From the NCBI RefSeq assembly GCF_900116515.1, contig NZ_FPBA01000033.1, positions 1 to 47,203 on the forward strand: 47,203 nucleotides of DNA, given 5' to 3'. Positions within the stretch are counted from its first letter, which is position 1; each line of letters opens with the position of its first letter. This document shows positions 39,111 through 47,203 of this stretch, in pieces. Both the position numbers and the translations under genes were made by a program. The notes beneath the pieces were generated by a model. That model saw only the letters and a program-made list of their open reading frames with translations, searched no databases and was not told where the DNA came from. The DNA is from Geodermatophilus amargosae. Lineage in GTDB: Bacteria; Actinomycetota; Actinomycetes; Mycobacteriales; Geodermatophilaceae.

Positions 39111-39627
39111 AGGGGCACCTCGTTCTCTCGCTCGGCGTGCGACTGCACGGAGACGGTCAGCGGCTCGCCGCGCCACAGGACGTCGACGCGGCAGGTGTCG
39201 GCCTCGCGGCCGGGGGGTGGGGTGGAACCGGTCTCGGGCAGGCCGAGGACCGACGGGCCGGGGAGGACGGCCTTGACGTTGCCGCCGACGACGTTGGCCA
39301 GCTCGCCCAGCGCGTCGTCGACGTCCTCCTCCTTGATGAGCACCTCGGGGGCGTGCTCGCGGAGCAGCGCGCGGGTCAGCGCCAGCGCCGTGTCCCGGCC
39401 GCAGGTCAGGACGACGCTGCCGGTCCAGGGGCCGACGATCTCGACCCAGGAGCTCAGCGCGTCGGCCGGCATCGGCGCCGGCAGCGGGACGAGCACCTCG
39501 TCCTCGCCGACGAGCGCCAGCCAGGCCTGCTCGGTGATCTCCTGGACCGTCGCCCCGTCGATCAGCTCGGTGACCAGCGGGGGGCGGTCCCCGGCGCGGC
39601 GGCGCTCGCCGCTGTCGGTCGGGACGG

Positions 39628-39631
<4 letters not shown>
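39107..39631 (-). CDS. cheX: CheX-family CheY-P phosphatase-like protein
   Basis: Encodes 174 residues. The family signature is in DDALGELANVVGGNVKAVL: E110-L-A-N113 gives the E-x-x-N catalytic pair, followed by GGN. Preceding strands SSWVEIVGPWTGSVVLTCGRDTAL are also CheX-like. CheX removes phosphate from CheY-P. The gene starts in the stop of one CheY and ends in the start of another (GTGA both times), so it is coupled to both. The N-terminal 25 residues are a polar extension. Confidence 0.87.
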
Positions 39632-40013
<382 letters not shown>

Positions 40014-40017
<4 letters not shown>

Positions 40018-40838
40018 GCCCCCTTCAGCGGGCGGTAGGCGGAGCTGCGGCCGAGGACGACCCGGCTCCAGGAGTCGTCGACGCCGAGGGTGGTCTCGGC
40101 GGCACCGAGGAACAGCCAGCCGTCGGGGCGCAGGAGCTCGCGCACCCGGCGGAGGATCGCCTGCTTGGTCGGCAGGTCGAAGTAGATGAGGACGTTGCGC
40201 AGGTACACGACGTCGAAGGGGCCCATCCGCGGCAGCGGGGCGGCCAGGTTGCACTCGCGGGCGGTGACCATGCGGCGCAGGTTGGGCGCGACCTCCCACT
40301 CACTGCCGGCCCGCTGGAAGTGGCGGACCAGCATCGGTGCGGGCAGGCCGCGGTTGACCTCGAGCTGGCTGAACCGGCCGGCCCGGGTGCGCTCCACCAT
40401 CTCCCGGGAGATGTCGGTGGCGGTGATCGAGACCCGCGCCGAGGCGTTGGGCATCGCGTCCTCGAGCAGCATGGCGACCGTGTAGGCCTCCTGGCCGCTG
40501 GAGCAGGCCGCCGACCAGATCTGCAGCCGCTCGGCGGGGCCGCGGGCGGACAGCAGCGAGGGCAGCACGGTCGAGGTCAGGGTGGTGAACGGGTCGCCGT
40601 CGCGGAACCACGAGGTCTCGTTGGTGGTGAGCGCCTCGACGATCGAGCGGGTGTCGTCCGGCCGCGGGCGGCTGCGCACGCTGTCGACGTACTGGTCGAC
40701 GTCGCTCAGGCCCATCTTGCGGGCCAGCGGCAGCAGCCGGGCCTCGACCAGGTACTCCTTGCCCGGCGCCAGGACGATCGCGCTCTCGCGGTGCACCAGC
40801 TGGCGCACCCAGTCGAAGCGGGTGGCGGTGAGGGTCAT
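40014..40838 (-). CDS. cheR: Chemotaxis protein methyltransferase CheR
   Basis: Encodes 274 residues. The N-terminal helical domain includes RFDWVRQLVHRESAIVLAPGKEYLVEARLLPLARKMGL. NETSWFRDGDPF, QIWSAACSSGQEAYTVAMLL (SAM-binding), ITATDISREMVERTRAG, and VVYLRNVLIYFDLPTKQAILRRV are the standard CheR blocks. The enzyme methylates glutamates on chemoreceptors, opposite to CheB. The ATG overlaps the cheB stop as ATGA; its stop overlaps cheY likewise. Confidence 0.95.
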
Positions 40839-41953
40839 CGGAGGGCTCCCGTCGCGAGGGCCAGGTGGGCGGGCTGCGGCGGGAGGGCGCGGGCGAGGTG
40901 GCGGGTGATGGCCTCGGCCACGCGGTCCAGGGGCAGGACCTCGTCGGCCAGGCCGGCGGAGGCGACGGCGCCGGGCATGCCCCACACCACCGAGGTGGCC
41001 TGGTCCTGGACCACGACGGTGCCGCCGGCGTCGCGGATGACGCTCGCGCCGTTGCGGCCGTCGGAGCCCATGCCGGTCAGCACCACGGCGAGGACGGCGC
41101 CGTCGTAGGCGGTCACCGCGGAGCGGAACAGCGGGTCGACCGCGGGGCGGCAGAAGCTCTCCGGCGGGCCCTGCGACAGCATCGTCGTCGCGCCGCGGCC
41201 GGTGCCGCGCACGGTCAGGTGGTGGTCGCCGGGGGCGAGGTGCACCGTGCCGGGCTGCAGCGGCGAGCCGTCGACGGCCTCGACCACGCGCAGGGCGCTG
41301 AGGCGGTCGAGCCGCTGGGCGAACTGGCGGGTGAAGACCGGCGGCATGTGCTGCACGAGCAGGACCGGCACGGGCAGGGTGGCCGGCAGCGCGGGCAGCA
41401 CCTTGGCCAGCGCCTCGGGGCCGCCGGTCGAGGAGCCGATGACCAGCACCGCGGGGGCCTTGTGCGGAGCGCTGCGCGGCGCCGGCGGGCGGGCCACGAC
41501 GGGCGCGGCGGCCGGGCGCGCGGCAGCGGCGCCGAGGCCCAGCGGGCGGCCGGTGAGGGCCTTGATCTTGGGGATGAGCTGCTCGCGCACGCTCTCCATC
41601 GACTGCGCGACGCTGCCGACGTTGGCCGGCTTGGTCACGTAGTCGTTGGCGCCGGACGACAGCGCGTCGAGGGTGGCCGAGGCGCCGCGCTCGGTGAGCG
41701 TGCTGAACATGACGATCGGCACGCGGTTGCGGCGGGCCCGGATGGCGCGCACCGCCTCGATGCCGTTCATCTCCGGCATCTCGATGTCCATCGTGACCAG
41801 GTCGGGCTTGAGCGTGTCGAGCTTGGTCAGCGCGAGCTTGCCGTTGACCGCCGTCCCGACGACCTCGATGGCCGGGTCGGAGGACAGCACGTCGGTCACG
41901 ATCTTGCGCACGACGACCGAGTCGTCGACCACCAGCACCCGGATCGGGTCCAC
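40835..41953 (-). CDS. cheB: Chemotaxis response regulator protein-glutamate methylesterase CheB
   Basis: Encodes 372 residues. The receiver domain has VLVVDDSVVVRKIV, Asp56 in LVTMDIEMPEMNG and Lys in YVTKPA. An Ala/Pro linker spans about 140-167. The methylesterase domain carries GSSTGGPEAL (catalytic Ser near 174), LVQHMPPVFTRQFAQRL (His) and VLTGMGSDG (Asp). CheB demethylates receptors after phosphorylation by CheA. GGAGG precedes the GTG. It is the first gene of the six-gene overlapping operon. Confidence 0.95.
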   Translation of the reverse strand: MDPIRVLVVDDSVVVRKIVTDVLSSDPAIEVVGTAVNGKLALTKLDTLKPDLVTMDIEMPEMNGIEAVRAIRARRNRVPIVMFSTLTERGASATLDALSSGANDYVTKPANVGSVAQSMESVREQLIPKIKALTGRPLGLGAAAARPAAAPVVARPPAPRSAPHKAPAVLVIGSSTGGPEALAKVLPALPATLPVPVLLVQHMPPVFTRQFAQRLDRLSALRVVEAVDGSPLQPGTVHLAPGDHHLTVRGTGRGATTMLSQGPPESFCRPAVDPLFRSAVTAYDGAVLAVVLTGMGSDGRNGASVIRDAGGTVVVQDQATSVVWGMPGAVASAGLADEVLPLDRVAEAITRHLARALPPQPAHLALATGALR

Positions 41954-42436
41954 ACGTCCTCCTGCTCCAGCGGCGACCGGCCGGAGAGGGCCGTCGTCGA
42001 GGTCTCGGCAGCGCGGCGGGAGGTGTCAAGGTCAGCTCCGGGACCTGATCCGGAACGGCCCCGGGTCTCCCACCCGTCTCGCCTGTCCCAGGAGTTGTCG
42101 GCCGTCCCACCCGTCGTGTTGACCGGGAGCGCGCAACCGTTACAGGACGTCCGGTGACCGCGGGGGCCGCGGGCACATGTCGACCCGTGCGGCGGGCGCC
42201 GGGCCGGGCCCGTGCAGCGCTGACCGGGGCGGACGCGTGTCGATCACCTGATGCGTGCACGCCGCGGCCGCGCGTCACGCCGTGTCGCGCGCACGCAGCC
42301 GGCCGGGCGCCGTCGCGGGCGGCGGCATGGGCGTCGAGATGCGGCTCGTTGCCGCTCGCAGCGGCGCGTCCGCGCGTGTCGGCGGCAACGAGCCGATGAT
42401 CGACAGCCAACGGGCGCTACGCGCGCCCGCGGGTGG
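41954..42436. other. 483-base intergenic region upstream of cheB
   Basis: No convincing gene was found on either strand. The right end holds two inverted repeats (42342-42395 and 42411-42429) that suit termination of the neighbouring minus-strand gene. The remaining 390 bases must contain the cheB promoter and leader, but no clear -35/-10 or FliA-type box could be assigned by eye. Confidence 0.6.
42342..42395 (-). terminator. Long inverted repeat after the 297-residue gene
   Basis: CGGCTCGTTGCCG (42342-42354) and CGGCAACGAGCCG (42383-42395) are perfect 13-base inverted copies with a 28-base, partly self-complementary spacer. It follows the minus-strand stop at 42437 by about 40 bases. A second, shorter stem (CGGGCGC/GCGCCCG, 42411-42429) lies between it and the stop. 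Confidence 0.65.
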
Positions 42437-43330
42437 TCAGCGGCCGGTGACGCGGTGCCAGGGGGCGAGCAGGACGCCGAGGGCACTGCCGTCGAGCAGG
42501 TCGCCCATCGTGAACGCCTGCACGACGCCGGCGAGGGCGTTCCACGAGCCCGCGGCGCCGTCGGAGGCGTGGAAGCCGCCGTCGGCGAACGCGCGGACGG
42601 CGAGCAGCTGGGCGGTGGCCAGCGTGCGGGTGCGGCCGGAGACGTGGGCGGCCCAGGACGCCTCGTGCATCGCGGTGGCCCACGGGCGCTGGGCGGCCCG
42701 GCCCTCGTCGACGGCGCCCCGCCAGCGGTCGCGGCCGCGGACGTCGAGGCCGGCGAAGGTGGCCAGCAGCGAGGCCAGCTCGGGTGTGCCCGGGCCGAGG
42801 TCGGCGTCGGCGCCGCGGGTGGCCGCGTCGGGGACGACGGCGGCGTAGGGGGTCACGAGCTCGCGGTGCACCAGCGGGGGCAGCACGTCGGCGGCCCACT
42901 CCCCCACCGCGGCGTCGGCGAGCACCTCGGCGGCCTGCTCGCGGACGTCGTCGTCGGCCTCCGCGGCGGGCCGGTGCTCGGGACCGAGGACGTCCTCGCG
43001 CAGCAGCCGCTCGAGGGACGCGGCGTTGCCGATGGTGCCGCGCTCGAGCTGGGCGACGAGGACGGCGGTGCGGTCCTCCCCCGCGCCGGGCGACACCGAG
43101 CGCAGCTGCGCGACCGCGGCGGCCAGCTCGCGCGCCCGGCGGGCGCGCACGGCCAGGACGGTGCGCTGCTCGCGGTCGGCGCCGCGCGTGCGGGCGCCGG
43201 CGGCCAGCGCGGTGAGCTCGGCGGGGCCGGCGGTCAGCCCGGTGAGCAGCACGTCGGCCACCGCGCGGCCGGCGGGCAGGCGGACGAGGTCGAACCCCAG
43301 CGTCGCGGCACTGACCAGCGAGTACGGCAC
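42437..43330 (-). CDS. Unknown protein between the two chemotaxis operons
   Basis: Encodes 297 residues; the family is not recognised. There is no signal peptide or membrane segment. It is rich in Ala, Leu, Arg and Glu and seems largely helical, with Arg/Glu-rich stretches (RTVLAVRARRARELAAAVAQL, LERGTIGNAASLERLLRED, DDDVREQAAEVLADAAV). The C-terminal part contains several Trp residues (DRWRGAVD, RPWATAMHEASWAAH, GSWNALAG, LAPWHRV). GGAGGGGGAGA precedes the GTG at 43330, a strong ribosome binding site. It lies between cheW and cheB on the same strand, flanked by hairpins on both sides, so it is its own transcription unit. A chemotaxis role is suggested only by position. Confidence 0.7.
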   Translation of the reverse strand: MPYSLVSAATLGFDLVRLPAGRAVADVLLTGLTAGPAELTALAAGARTRGADREQRTVLAVRARRARELAAAVAQLRSVSPGAGEDRTAVLVAQLERGTIGNAASLERLLREDVLGPEHRPAAEADDDVREQAAEVLADAAVGEWAADVLPPLVHRELVTPYAAVVPDAATRGADADLGPGTPELASLLATFAGLDVRGRDRWRGAVDEGRAAQRPWATAMHEASWAAHVSGRTRTLATAQLLAVRAFADGGFHASDGAAGSWNALAGVVQAFTMGDLLDGSALGVLLAPWHRVTGR

Positions 43331-43410
43331 GTCTCCCCCTCCGACGGCACCGCCCGGGACGAGGCGGCCCGTCCATGCTGGCGGGGGAGGCGGCGGACCG
43401 CCACGGGACG

Positions 43411-43442
43411 GTCACCCGACGGACGGAGCGCTATCGGGTGAC
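43411..43442. promoter_or_regulatory. Inverted repeat with clustered GTCAC elements upstream of the unknown gene
   Basis: GTCACCCGA (43411-43419) and TCGGGTGAC (43434-43442) are perfect 9-base inverted copies with a 14-base spacer. Further GTCAC copies occur at 43451, 43477 and 43486. The group lies 80-160 bases upstream of the minus-strand start at 43330. It could be an operator array; this is unproven. Confidence 0.4.
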
Positions 43443-43515
43443 GTTCGCGTGTCACTGCCCTTTGCGGAGCCGACCGGTCACGCAGCGTCACACGAATGCG
43501 TCCAGGAACGCCGAC

Positions 43516-43552
43516 GGCCCCCGTCCCGTCCGCGAGGGACGGTCCGGGGGCC
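43516..43552 (-). terminator. Terminator of the cheA-cheW unit
   Basis: GGCCCC (43516-43521) pairs with GGGGCC (43547-43552), and CGTCCC with GGGACG inside, with a 5-base bulge on one side. It starts about 24 bases past the cheW stop. Confidence 0.65.
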
Positions 43553-43575
43553 GCAGGAGGGACCGGGGAGGCGCG

Positions 43576-44028
43576 TCAGGCGCCGACGGCCTTCTGGACG
43601 TCGAGGGCCAGCAGCAGCGTGCCGTCGAGCTTGTAGGCGCCGCGGATGAGCTCACGGGCCTGGCCGTCGAGGGTGTCCGGCGGGGCCTCGAAGTCGGCCG
43701 CGTCGACGTCGACGACGTCGGCGATCGAGTCCACCAGCAGGCTCACCGCCTCGCCGTGCAGCCGCACGACGATGACGACGGCGTCGGTGCCGGCCGGCCG
43801 CGGCGGGCGACCGAGCCGCTCGCGCAGCTCGATGGCGGTGACCACCTGGCCGCGCAGGTTGATCAGCCCGGCGACGGCCGGCGGCGCCAGCGGCACCCGG
43901 GTCAGGACCTGGCTGCGCAGCACCTCCTGCACGTGCTCCACCTCGACGCCGTACAGGTCGCCGTCGAGCCGGAAGGTCGCCAGCTGGCCGCTGGTGGCCC
44001 GGGTGGGGGTGTCGGTCGGGGTCGTCAC
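43576..44028 (-). CDS. cheW: Chemotaxis coupling protein CheW
   Basis: Encodes 150 residues, a single CheW SH3-like domain: LATFRLDGDLYGVEVEHVQEVLRSQVLTRVPLAPPAVAGLINLRGQVVTAIELRERLG, then VSLLVDSIADVVDV, and KLDGTLLLALDVQK. It links receptors to CheA. The GTG at 44028 lies 1 base after the cheA stop, so the two are cotranscribed and probably coupled. It is terminated by the hairpin downstream, separate from cheB. Confidence 0.94.
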   Translation of the reverse strand: MTTPTDTPTRATSGQLATFRLDGDLYGVEVEHVQEVLRSQVLTRVPLAPPAVAGLINLRGQVVTAIELRERLGRPPRPAGTDAVVIVVRLHGEAVSLLVDSIADVVDVDAADFEAPPDTLDGQARELIRGAYKLDGTLLLALDVQKAVGA

Positions 44029-44029
44029 G

Positions 44030-46405
44030 TCAGACCTCCAGCAGGGCGGCAGTAGAAGAGGGGGTGGGGACGGGCGCCGTGTAGAACGCCGGGTCGGCCG
44101 CGAGGATGGCGGCGCGGACGTCGAGCAGCTCGGTCACCTTGTCGCCGAGGACGGCGGAGCCGAGCAGGCCGAGGTCGTCGATGTCGCTGCGGACGGCGGC
44201 CCCGCCGTCGACGATGTCGAGGATCTCCCCCACGACGATCGCGACGCTGCGGCCGTGGTCGCTGTAGACGATGACCTCGAGCACCTCGCGGTCGCTGGTG
44301 CCGTAGGCGCCCAGGTGCCGGTCGAGCCGGACGATCGGCAGGATCGCGCCGCGGTACTGCACGACCTCGCGGTTGCCGACCCGCTCGACGGAGTCGGTGC
44401 GCACCTGCTCGAGGCGGGTCACGGTGTCCAGCGGGATCGCCACGCGCCGGCCCTCGCCGATCGCGGCCAGCAGCATCCGCTGCCGCCCGGTCTCGGCGGC
44501 GACGGTGCGCGCCGCGGCCTCGCGGGCCTCCTGCCGCTCGGCGGTCTCGGTGCGCAGGGCGCGGCGGGCCAGGGCCTGCACGTCGAGGATGAGCGCCACG
44601 GCGCCGTCGCCGAGGACGGTCGCGCCCGAGTACAGGCCGATCGCCTTGAGCTGGCCGCCGACGGCCTTGACCACGATCTCCTCGGTGTTAATGACGCGGT
44701 CGACGACGAGGCCGAAGCGCCGGCCCTCCGAGCGCAGCACGGCGATGACCACGTGGCCGTCGTGCCGGTCGGAGGTCAGGCCGAGGACGTCGGTGAGCCG
44801 CACCAGGGGGAGCAGCTCGCCGCGCAGCCGGTAGACCGGGGCGCCGCCGACCTCCTCGACGGCGTTGGCGGCCTTCTCGGCGTCGAGGCTGACCAGCTCC
44901 TGCAGGCTGATCTGCGGGATGGCGTAGCGGTCGCCGGCGCACTCGACGGTCAGCGCGGGGACGATCGCCAGGGTCAGCGGGATGCGCAGCCGGCAGACGG
45001 TGCCGCGGCCGGGCTCGGACTCGACCTCGATCGTGCCGCCGATGGACTCGATGTTGGTCTTGACGACGTCCATGCCGACGCCGCGGCCGGAGACGTTGGT
45101 GACGGCGGCGGCCGTCGAGAAGCCGGGTAGGAAGATCAGCTGCAGGACGTCCTGCGGGCCCATGCGGGAGAGCTGGTCGGCGGTGACCAGGCCGCGCTCG
45201 ACGGCCTTCGCGCCGATCCTCGACGGGTCGATGCCGGCGCCGTCGTCGGCGACCTCGACGACGACCTGACCGCTCTCGTGCTTGGCGCGCAGGGTGAGCA
45301 CGCCCTCGGCCCGCTTGCCCGCGGCGCGGCGGCGGTCGGGGGACTCGATGCCGTGGTCGACGGAGTTGCGGACCAGGTGGGTCAGCGGGTCCTTCACCGC
45401 CTCGAGCAGCGTCTTGTCGAGCTCGGTGTCCTTGCCCTCCATCTCCAGGCGCACGGTCTTGCCGCACTGCAGGCCGAGGTCGCGGACGACGCGGGGGAGC
45501 TTGGACCAGATGTGGTCGATCGGCTGCATGCGCGTCTTCATGACGCCCTCCTGCAGCTCGCTGGCGATGAGGTTGAGCCGCTGCGAGGCGCGCACCAGGT
45601 CGGTGTCGGTGGAACGGCCGACGTACTGGACGATCTGGTTGCGGGTCAGCACCAGCTCACCGACCAGCAGCATCAGCGAGTCGAGCAGGTCGACGTCGAC
45701 GCGGATGGTCGAGTCGGCGACGGCGCGGCGGCCCTGCTGGCCGCCCTGACCCTCGGGGCGCGCGGCGCCGGCGTGCTCGTCGTGGGCCTCGTCGGCGTGC
45801 TCCTCGTGCACCTCCTCCTGCACCGTCTCGGCAGCGGCCTCGACCACGGCCTCGACCACGGCCTCGGCTGCCTCGACGACGGCCGCGGCGGCGACGGGCT
45901 CGGCGGCGACGGGCTCGGCGACCGGCTCGGCGACCGGCTCGGCCACGGGAGCCTCGACGACGTCCTGGGCGGCCGGCGCGGCGGCCGGCGCGGGGGAGGG
46001 GACCGCGGCCGGGACCGAGCGGTCCTCCATGGCCGCGCTGATCTCGGCGACGACGGCGGAGACGTCCACGCCGCCCTCGCCGCCGGTGGCCTCGATCGAG
46101 GCGAGCAGCGAGCGGACCGTGTCGACCATCCGCAGCAGCACGCTGGTGCGCTCGGGGGTCAGGTCCAGGACGCCGTCCCGCAGCCGGGAGAGCATGTTCT
46201 CCCCGACGTGGGTGACCTCCTCCAGCCGGCCGAAGGCCAGGAAGCCGCTGGTCCCCTTGATCGTGTGGATGGTGCGGAAGATGCTCGAGAGCCGCTCGCG
46301 GGAGTCGGGCTCCTGCTCCAGCGCCACCAGGTCCGTGTCGAGCTGGTCGAGGTTCTCGTGGCTCTCGACGAGGAACTCCTCGACGATGTCGTCCAGACCG
46401 TCCAC
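44030..46405 (-). CDS. cheA: Chemotaxis histidine kinase CheA with two CheW-like domains
   Basis: Encodes 791 residues. HPt domain about 1-110 with His47 in FRTIHTIKGTSGF. An Ala/Pro/Val/Glu-rich linker spans 140-235. Dimerisation domain about 240-310 (LLDSLMLLVGELVLTRNQI). HATPase domain about 310-470 with N-box LVRNSVDHGIE, G1 DDGAGIDPS, G2 GRGVGMDVV. A first CheW-like domain spans about 475-610 and a second about 640-775 (RRVAIPLDTVTRLEQV and AILPIVRLDRHLG). A P2 CheY-binding domain is not obvious. GTG 46405 follows GAGAGAAGG; an in-frame GTG at 46423 is the alternative. It phosphorylates CheY and CheB. Confidence 0.94.
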   Translation of the reverse strand: MDGLDDIVEEFLVESHENLDQLDTDLVALEQEPDSRERLSSIFRTIHTIKGTSGFLAFGRLEEVTHVGENMLSRLRDGVLDLTPERTSVLLRMVDTVRSLLASIEATGGEGGVDVSAVVAEISAAMEDRSVPAAVPSPAPAAAPAAQDVVEAPVAEPVAEPVAEPVAAEPVAAAAVVEAAEAVVEAVVEAAAETVQEEVHEEHADEAHDEHAGAARPEGQGGQQGRRAVADSTIRVDVDLLDSLMLLVGELVLTRNQIVQYVGRSTDTDLVRASQRLNLIASELQEGVMKTRMQPIDHIWSKLPRVVRDLGLQCGKTVRLEMEGKDTELDKTLLEAVKDPLTHLVRNSVDHGIESPDRRRAAGKRAEGVLTLRAKHESGQVVVEVADDGAGIDPSRIGAKAVERGLVTADQLSRMGPQDVLQLIFLPGFSTAAAVTNVSGRGVGMDVVKTNIESIGGTIEVESEPGRGTVCRLRIPLTLAIVPALTVECAGDRYAIPQISLQELVSLDAEKAANAVEEVGGAPVYRLRGELLPLVRLTDVLGLTSDRHDGHVVIAVLRSEGRRFGLVVDRVINTEEIVVKAVGGQLKAIGLYSGATVLGDGAVALILDVQALARRALRTETAERQEAREAAARTVAAETGRQRMLLAAIGEGRRVAIPLDTVTRLEQVRTDSVERVGNREVVQYRGAILPIVRLDRHLGAYGTSDREVLEVIVYSDHGRSVAIVVGEILDIVDGGAAVRSDIDDLGLLGSAVLGDKVTELLDVRAAILAADPAFYTAPVPTPSSTAALLEV

Positions 46406-46525
46406 CGGTGCCTTCTCTCTCACTGTCTGGTGCGGGTCGTCCCGCTGGGTGTTCGACGCCGCACCGGTCGGACTCAAGGCGAACCCGGGCTGCGGCCGTC
46501 GTCGGTGTCTGTCATCGGCAGCCCC

Positions 46526-46560
46526 CGCCCCGGAGCCGACCGTCGGCCGGCTCCGGGGCG
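46526..46560 (-). terminator. Terminator after the chemoreceptor gene
   Basis: CGCCCCGGAGCCG (46526-46538) and CGGCTCCGGGGCG (46548-46560) form a perfect 13-bp stem around a 9-base loop, directly past the receptor stop. It separates the receptor from cheA. Confidence 0.8.
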
Positions 46561-46569
46561 GAGCGATGC

Positions 46570-47203
46570 TCAGTAGGTGAAGCGGGCGACGCTGGTGCGC
46601 AGGTCGGCGGCCATGCGCGAGAGCTCGTCGACGGCGACCCGGGTCTGGCTCAGCGCCTGCGTGGTGGAGTCCGCGGCGGAGGAGACACCGGTGATGTTGT
46701 CGGCGATCTGCCCGGAGCCCTGGGCGGCCTCGGCCACCGACCGCGACATCTCGTTCGTCGTCGCCGTCTGCTCCTCCACCGCGGAGGCGATGGTGGTCTG
46801 GCGGTCGGAGATCTGGGCGACGATCGAGGAGATCTCACCGATCGCGCCCACCGCGGCGGTGGTGTCCCCCTGGATCGCCTCCACCCGGCGGGCGATGTCC
46901 TCGGTCGCCTTGGCCGTCTCCTGCGCCAGCTCCTTGACCTCGTTGGCCACCACCGCGAAGCCCTTGCCCGCCTCCCCGGCCCGCGCGGCCTCGATGGTGG
47001 CGTTGAGCGCCAGCAGGTTCGTCTGCTCGGCGATCGAGGTGATCACCTTGACGACGTTGCCGATCTCGGCCGAGCTCTCACCCAGCTTCGCCACCGTCGC
47101 CGTCGTCGTCTCCGCCGCGGTCACCGCCCGCGCGGCCACCGCGGAGGCCTCGGCGGCGTTGGTGGCGATCTCCCGGATGGAGGCGCCCATCTGCTCGGCG
47201 CCG
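46570..47203 (-). CDS. Methyl-accepting chemotaxis protein, C-terminal signalling part (runs off the window)
   Basis: About 211 residues are visible, open at the window edge. The highly conserved hairpin tip is present: [21 protein letters not shown] followed by [15 protein letters not shown]. Heptad-rich coiled coil lies on both sides, including [14 protein letters not shown] and [25 protein letters not shown]. The C-terminus ([14 protein letters not shown]) has no NWETF-type CheR-docking pentapeptide. The sensor and membrane parts lie outside. It is the receptor that would feed the CheA-CheW pair downstream. Confidence 0.93.
   Translation of the reverse strand, partial: GAEQMGASIREIATNAAEASAVAARAVTAAETTTATVAKLGESSAEIGNVVKVITSIAEQTNLLALNATIEAARAGEAGKGFAVVANEVKELAQETAKATEDIARRVEAIQGDTTAAVGAIGEISSIVAQISDRQTTIASAVEEQTATTNEMSRSVAEAAQGSGQIADNITGVSSAADSTTQALSQTRVAVDELSRMAADLRTSVARFTY

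Noticed and set aside
45850..45970. Tandem 12-15-base repeats considered as a CRISPR-like array
   Set aside because: They lie in frame within cheA, have no unique spacers and encode a low-complexity linker.

Overview
The window is very GC-rich, with G/C at almost every third codon position, many GTG starts, short or overlapping intergenic gaps and terminator hairpins without U-tracts. Together with the gene content (actinobacterial NAD-glutamate dehydrogenase, multi-domain SpoIIE-type phosphatases, a spore-photoproduct-lyase homologue, a complete chemotaxis set) this suggests a motile, stress-tolerant actinobacterium, most likely of the Geodermatophilaceae (Blastococcus/Geodermatophilus/Modestobacter type). 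That family placement is inference; no rRNA or tRNA gene is present to confirm it.

Layout. 1-353: one end of an IS481-type insertion sequence, cut by the window edge. 0.5-4.05 kb: a lipoprotein, a HupE/UreJ-like membrane protein, an NTF2-like remnant, a small membrane protein and a glyoxalase-fold protein. 4.07-8.2 kb (minus): a glycine-betaine-type ABC importer (proX-proV-proW) behind a TauD-type dioxygenase, with a hairpin between tauD and proX. 8.4-12.2 kb: an NTF2-like protein, a spore-photoproduct-lyase-like radical SAM protein, formaldehyde dehydrogenase fdhA and yaaA. 12.3-14.9 kb: a GAF-PAS-PAS-GAF-PP2C phosphatase. 15-22 kb: a DEAD-box RNA helicase, a frameshifted GNAT gene, an amidase, a PPK2 polyphosphate kinase, a PlsC-fold protein lacking catalytic residues, and a secreted PhoA-type alkaline phosphatase. 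22.3-27.2 kb: the 1641-residue NAD-glutamate dehydrogenase. 27.2-33.4 kb: small membrane and NTF2-like proteins, a divergent SfLAP-like/TetR pair with two matching palindromic operators, an orphan AAA ATPase, a zinc alcohol dehydrogenase, a shortened ZIP-like protein and an alpha/beta hydrolase. 33.4-37.5 kb: two divergent PAS-GAF-SpoIIE phosphatases and a stand-alone RsbW-like ATPase. 37.5-38.1 kb: an SGNH esterase. 38.2-47.2 kb (minus): chemotaxis.

The chemotaxis region is the most coherent system. It is split into units by strong hairpins: an MCP (running off the window); cheA-cheW; an unrecognised 297-residue protein; and a six-gene string cheB-cheR-cheY-cheX-cheY-cheX-like. All five junctions of that string are 4-nt ATGA/GTGA stop-start overlaps, and two consecutive CheY-CheX modules follow each other. 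Both CheX-type proteins keep the E-x-x-N phosphatase signature. No cheZ, cheC or cheD is seen.

A second theme is partner-switching/stress signalling: three SpoIIE-domain phosphatases with different sensor sets and one RsbW-like ATPase, but no STAS antagonist or sigma factor in the window. Convergent gene pairs are almost always separated by near-perfect inverted repeats.
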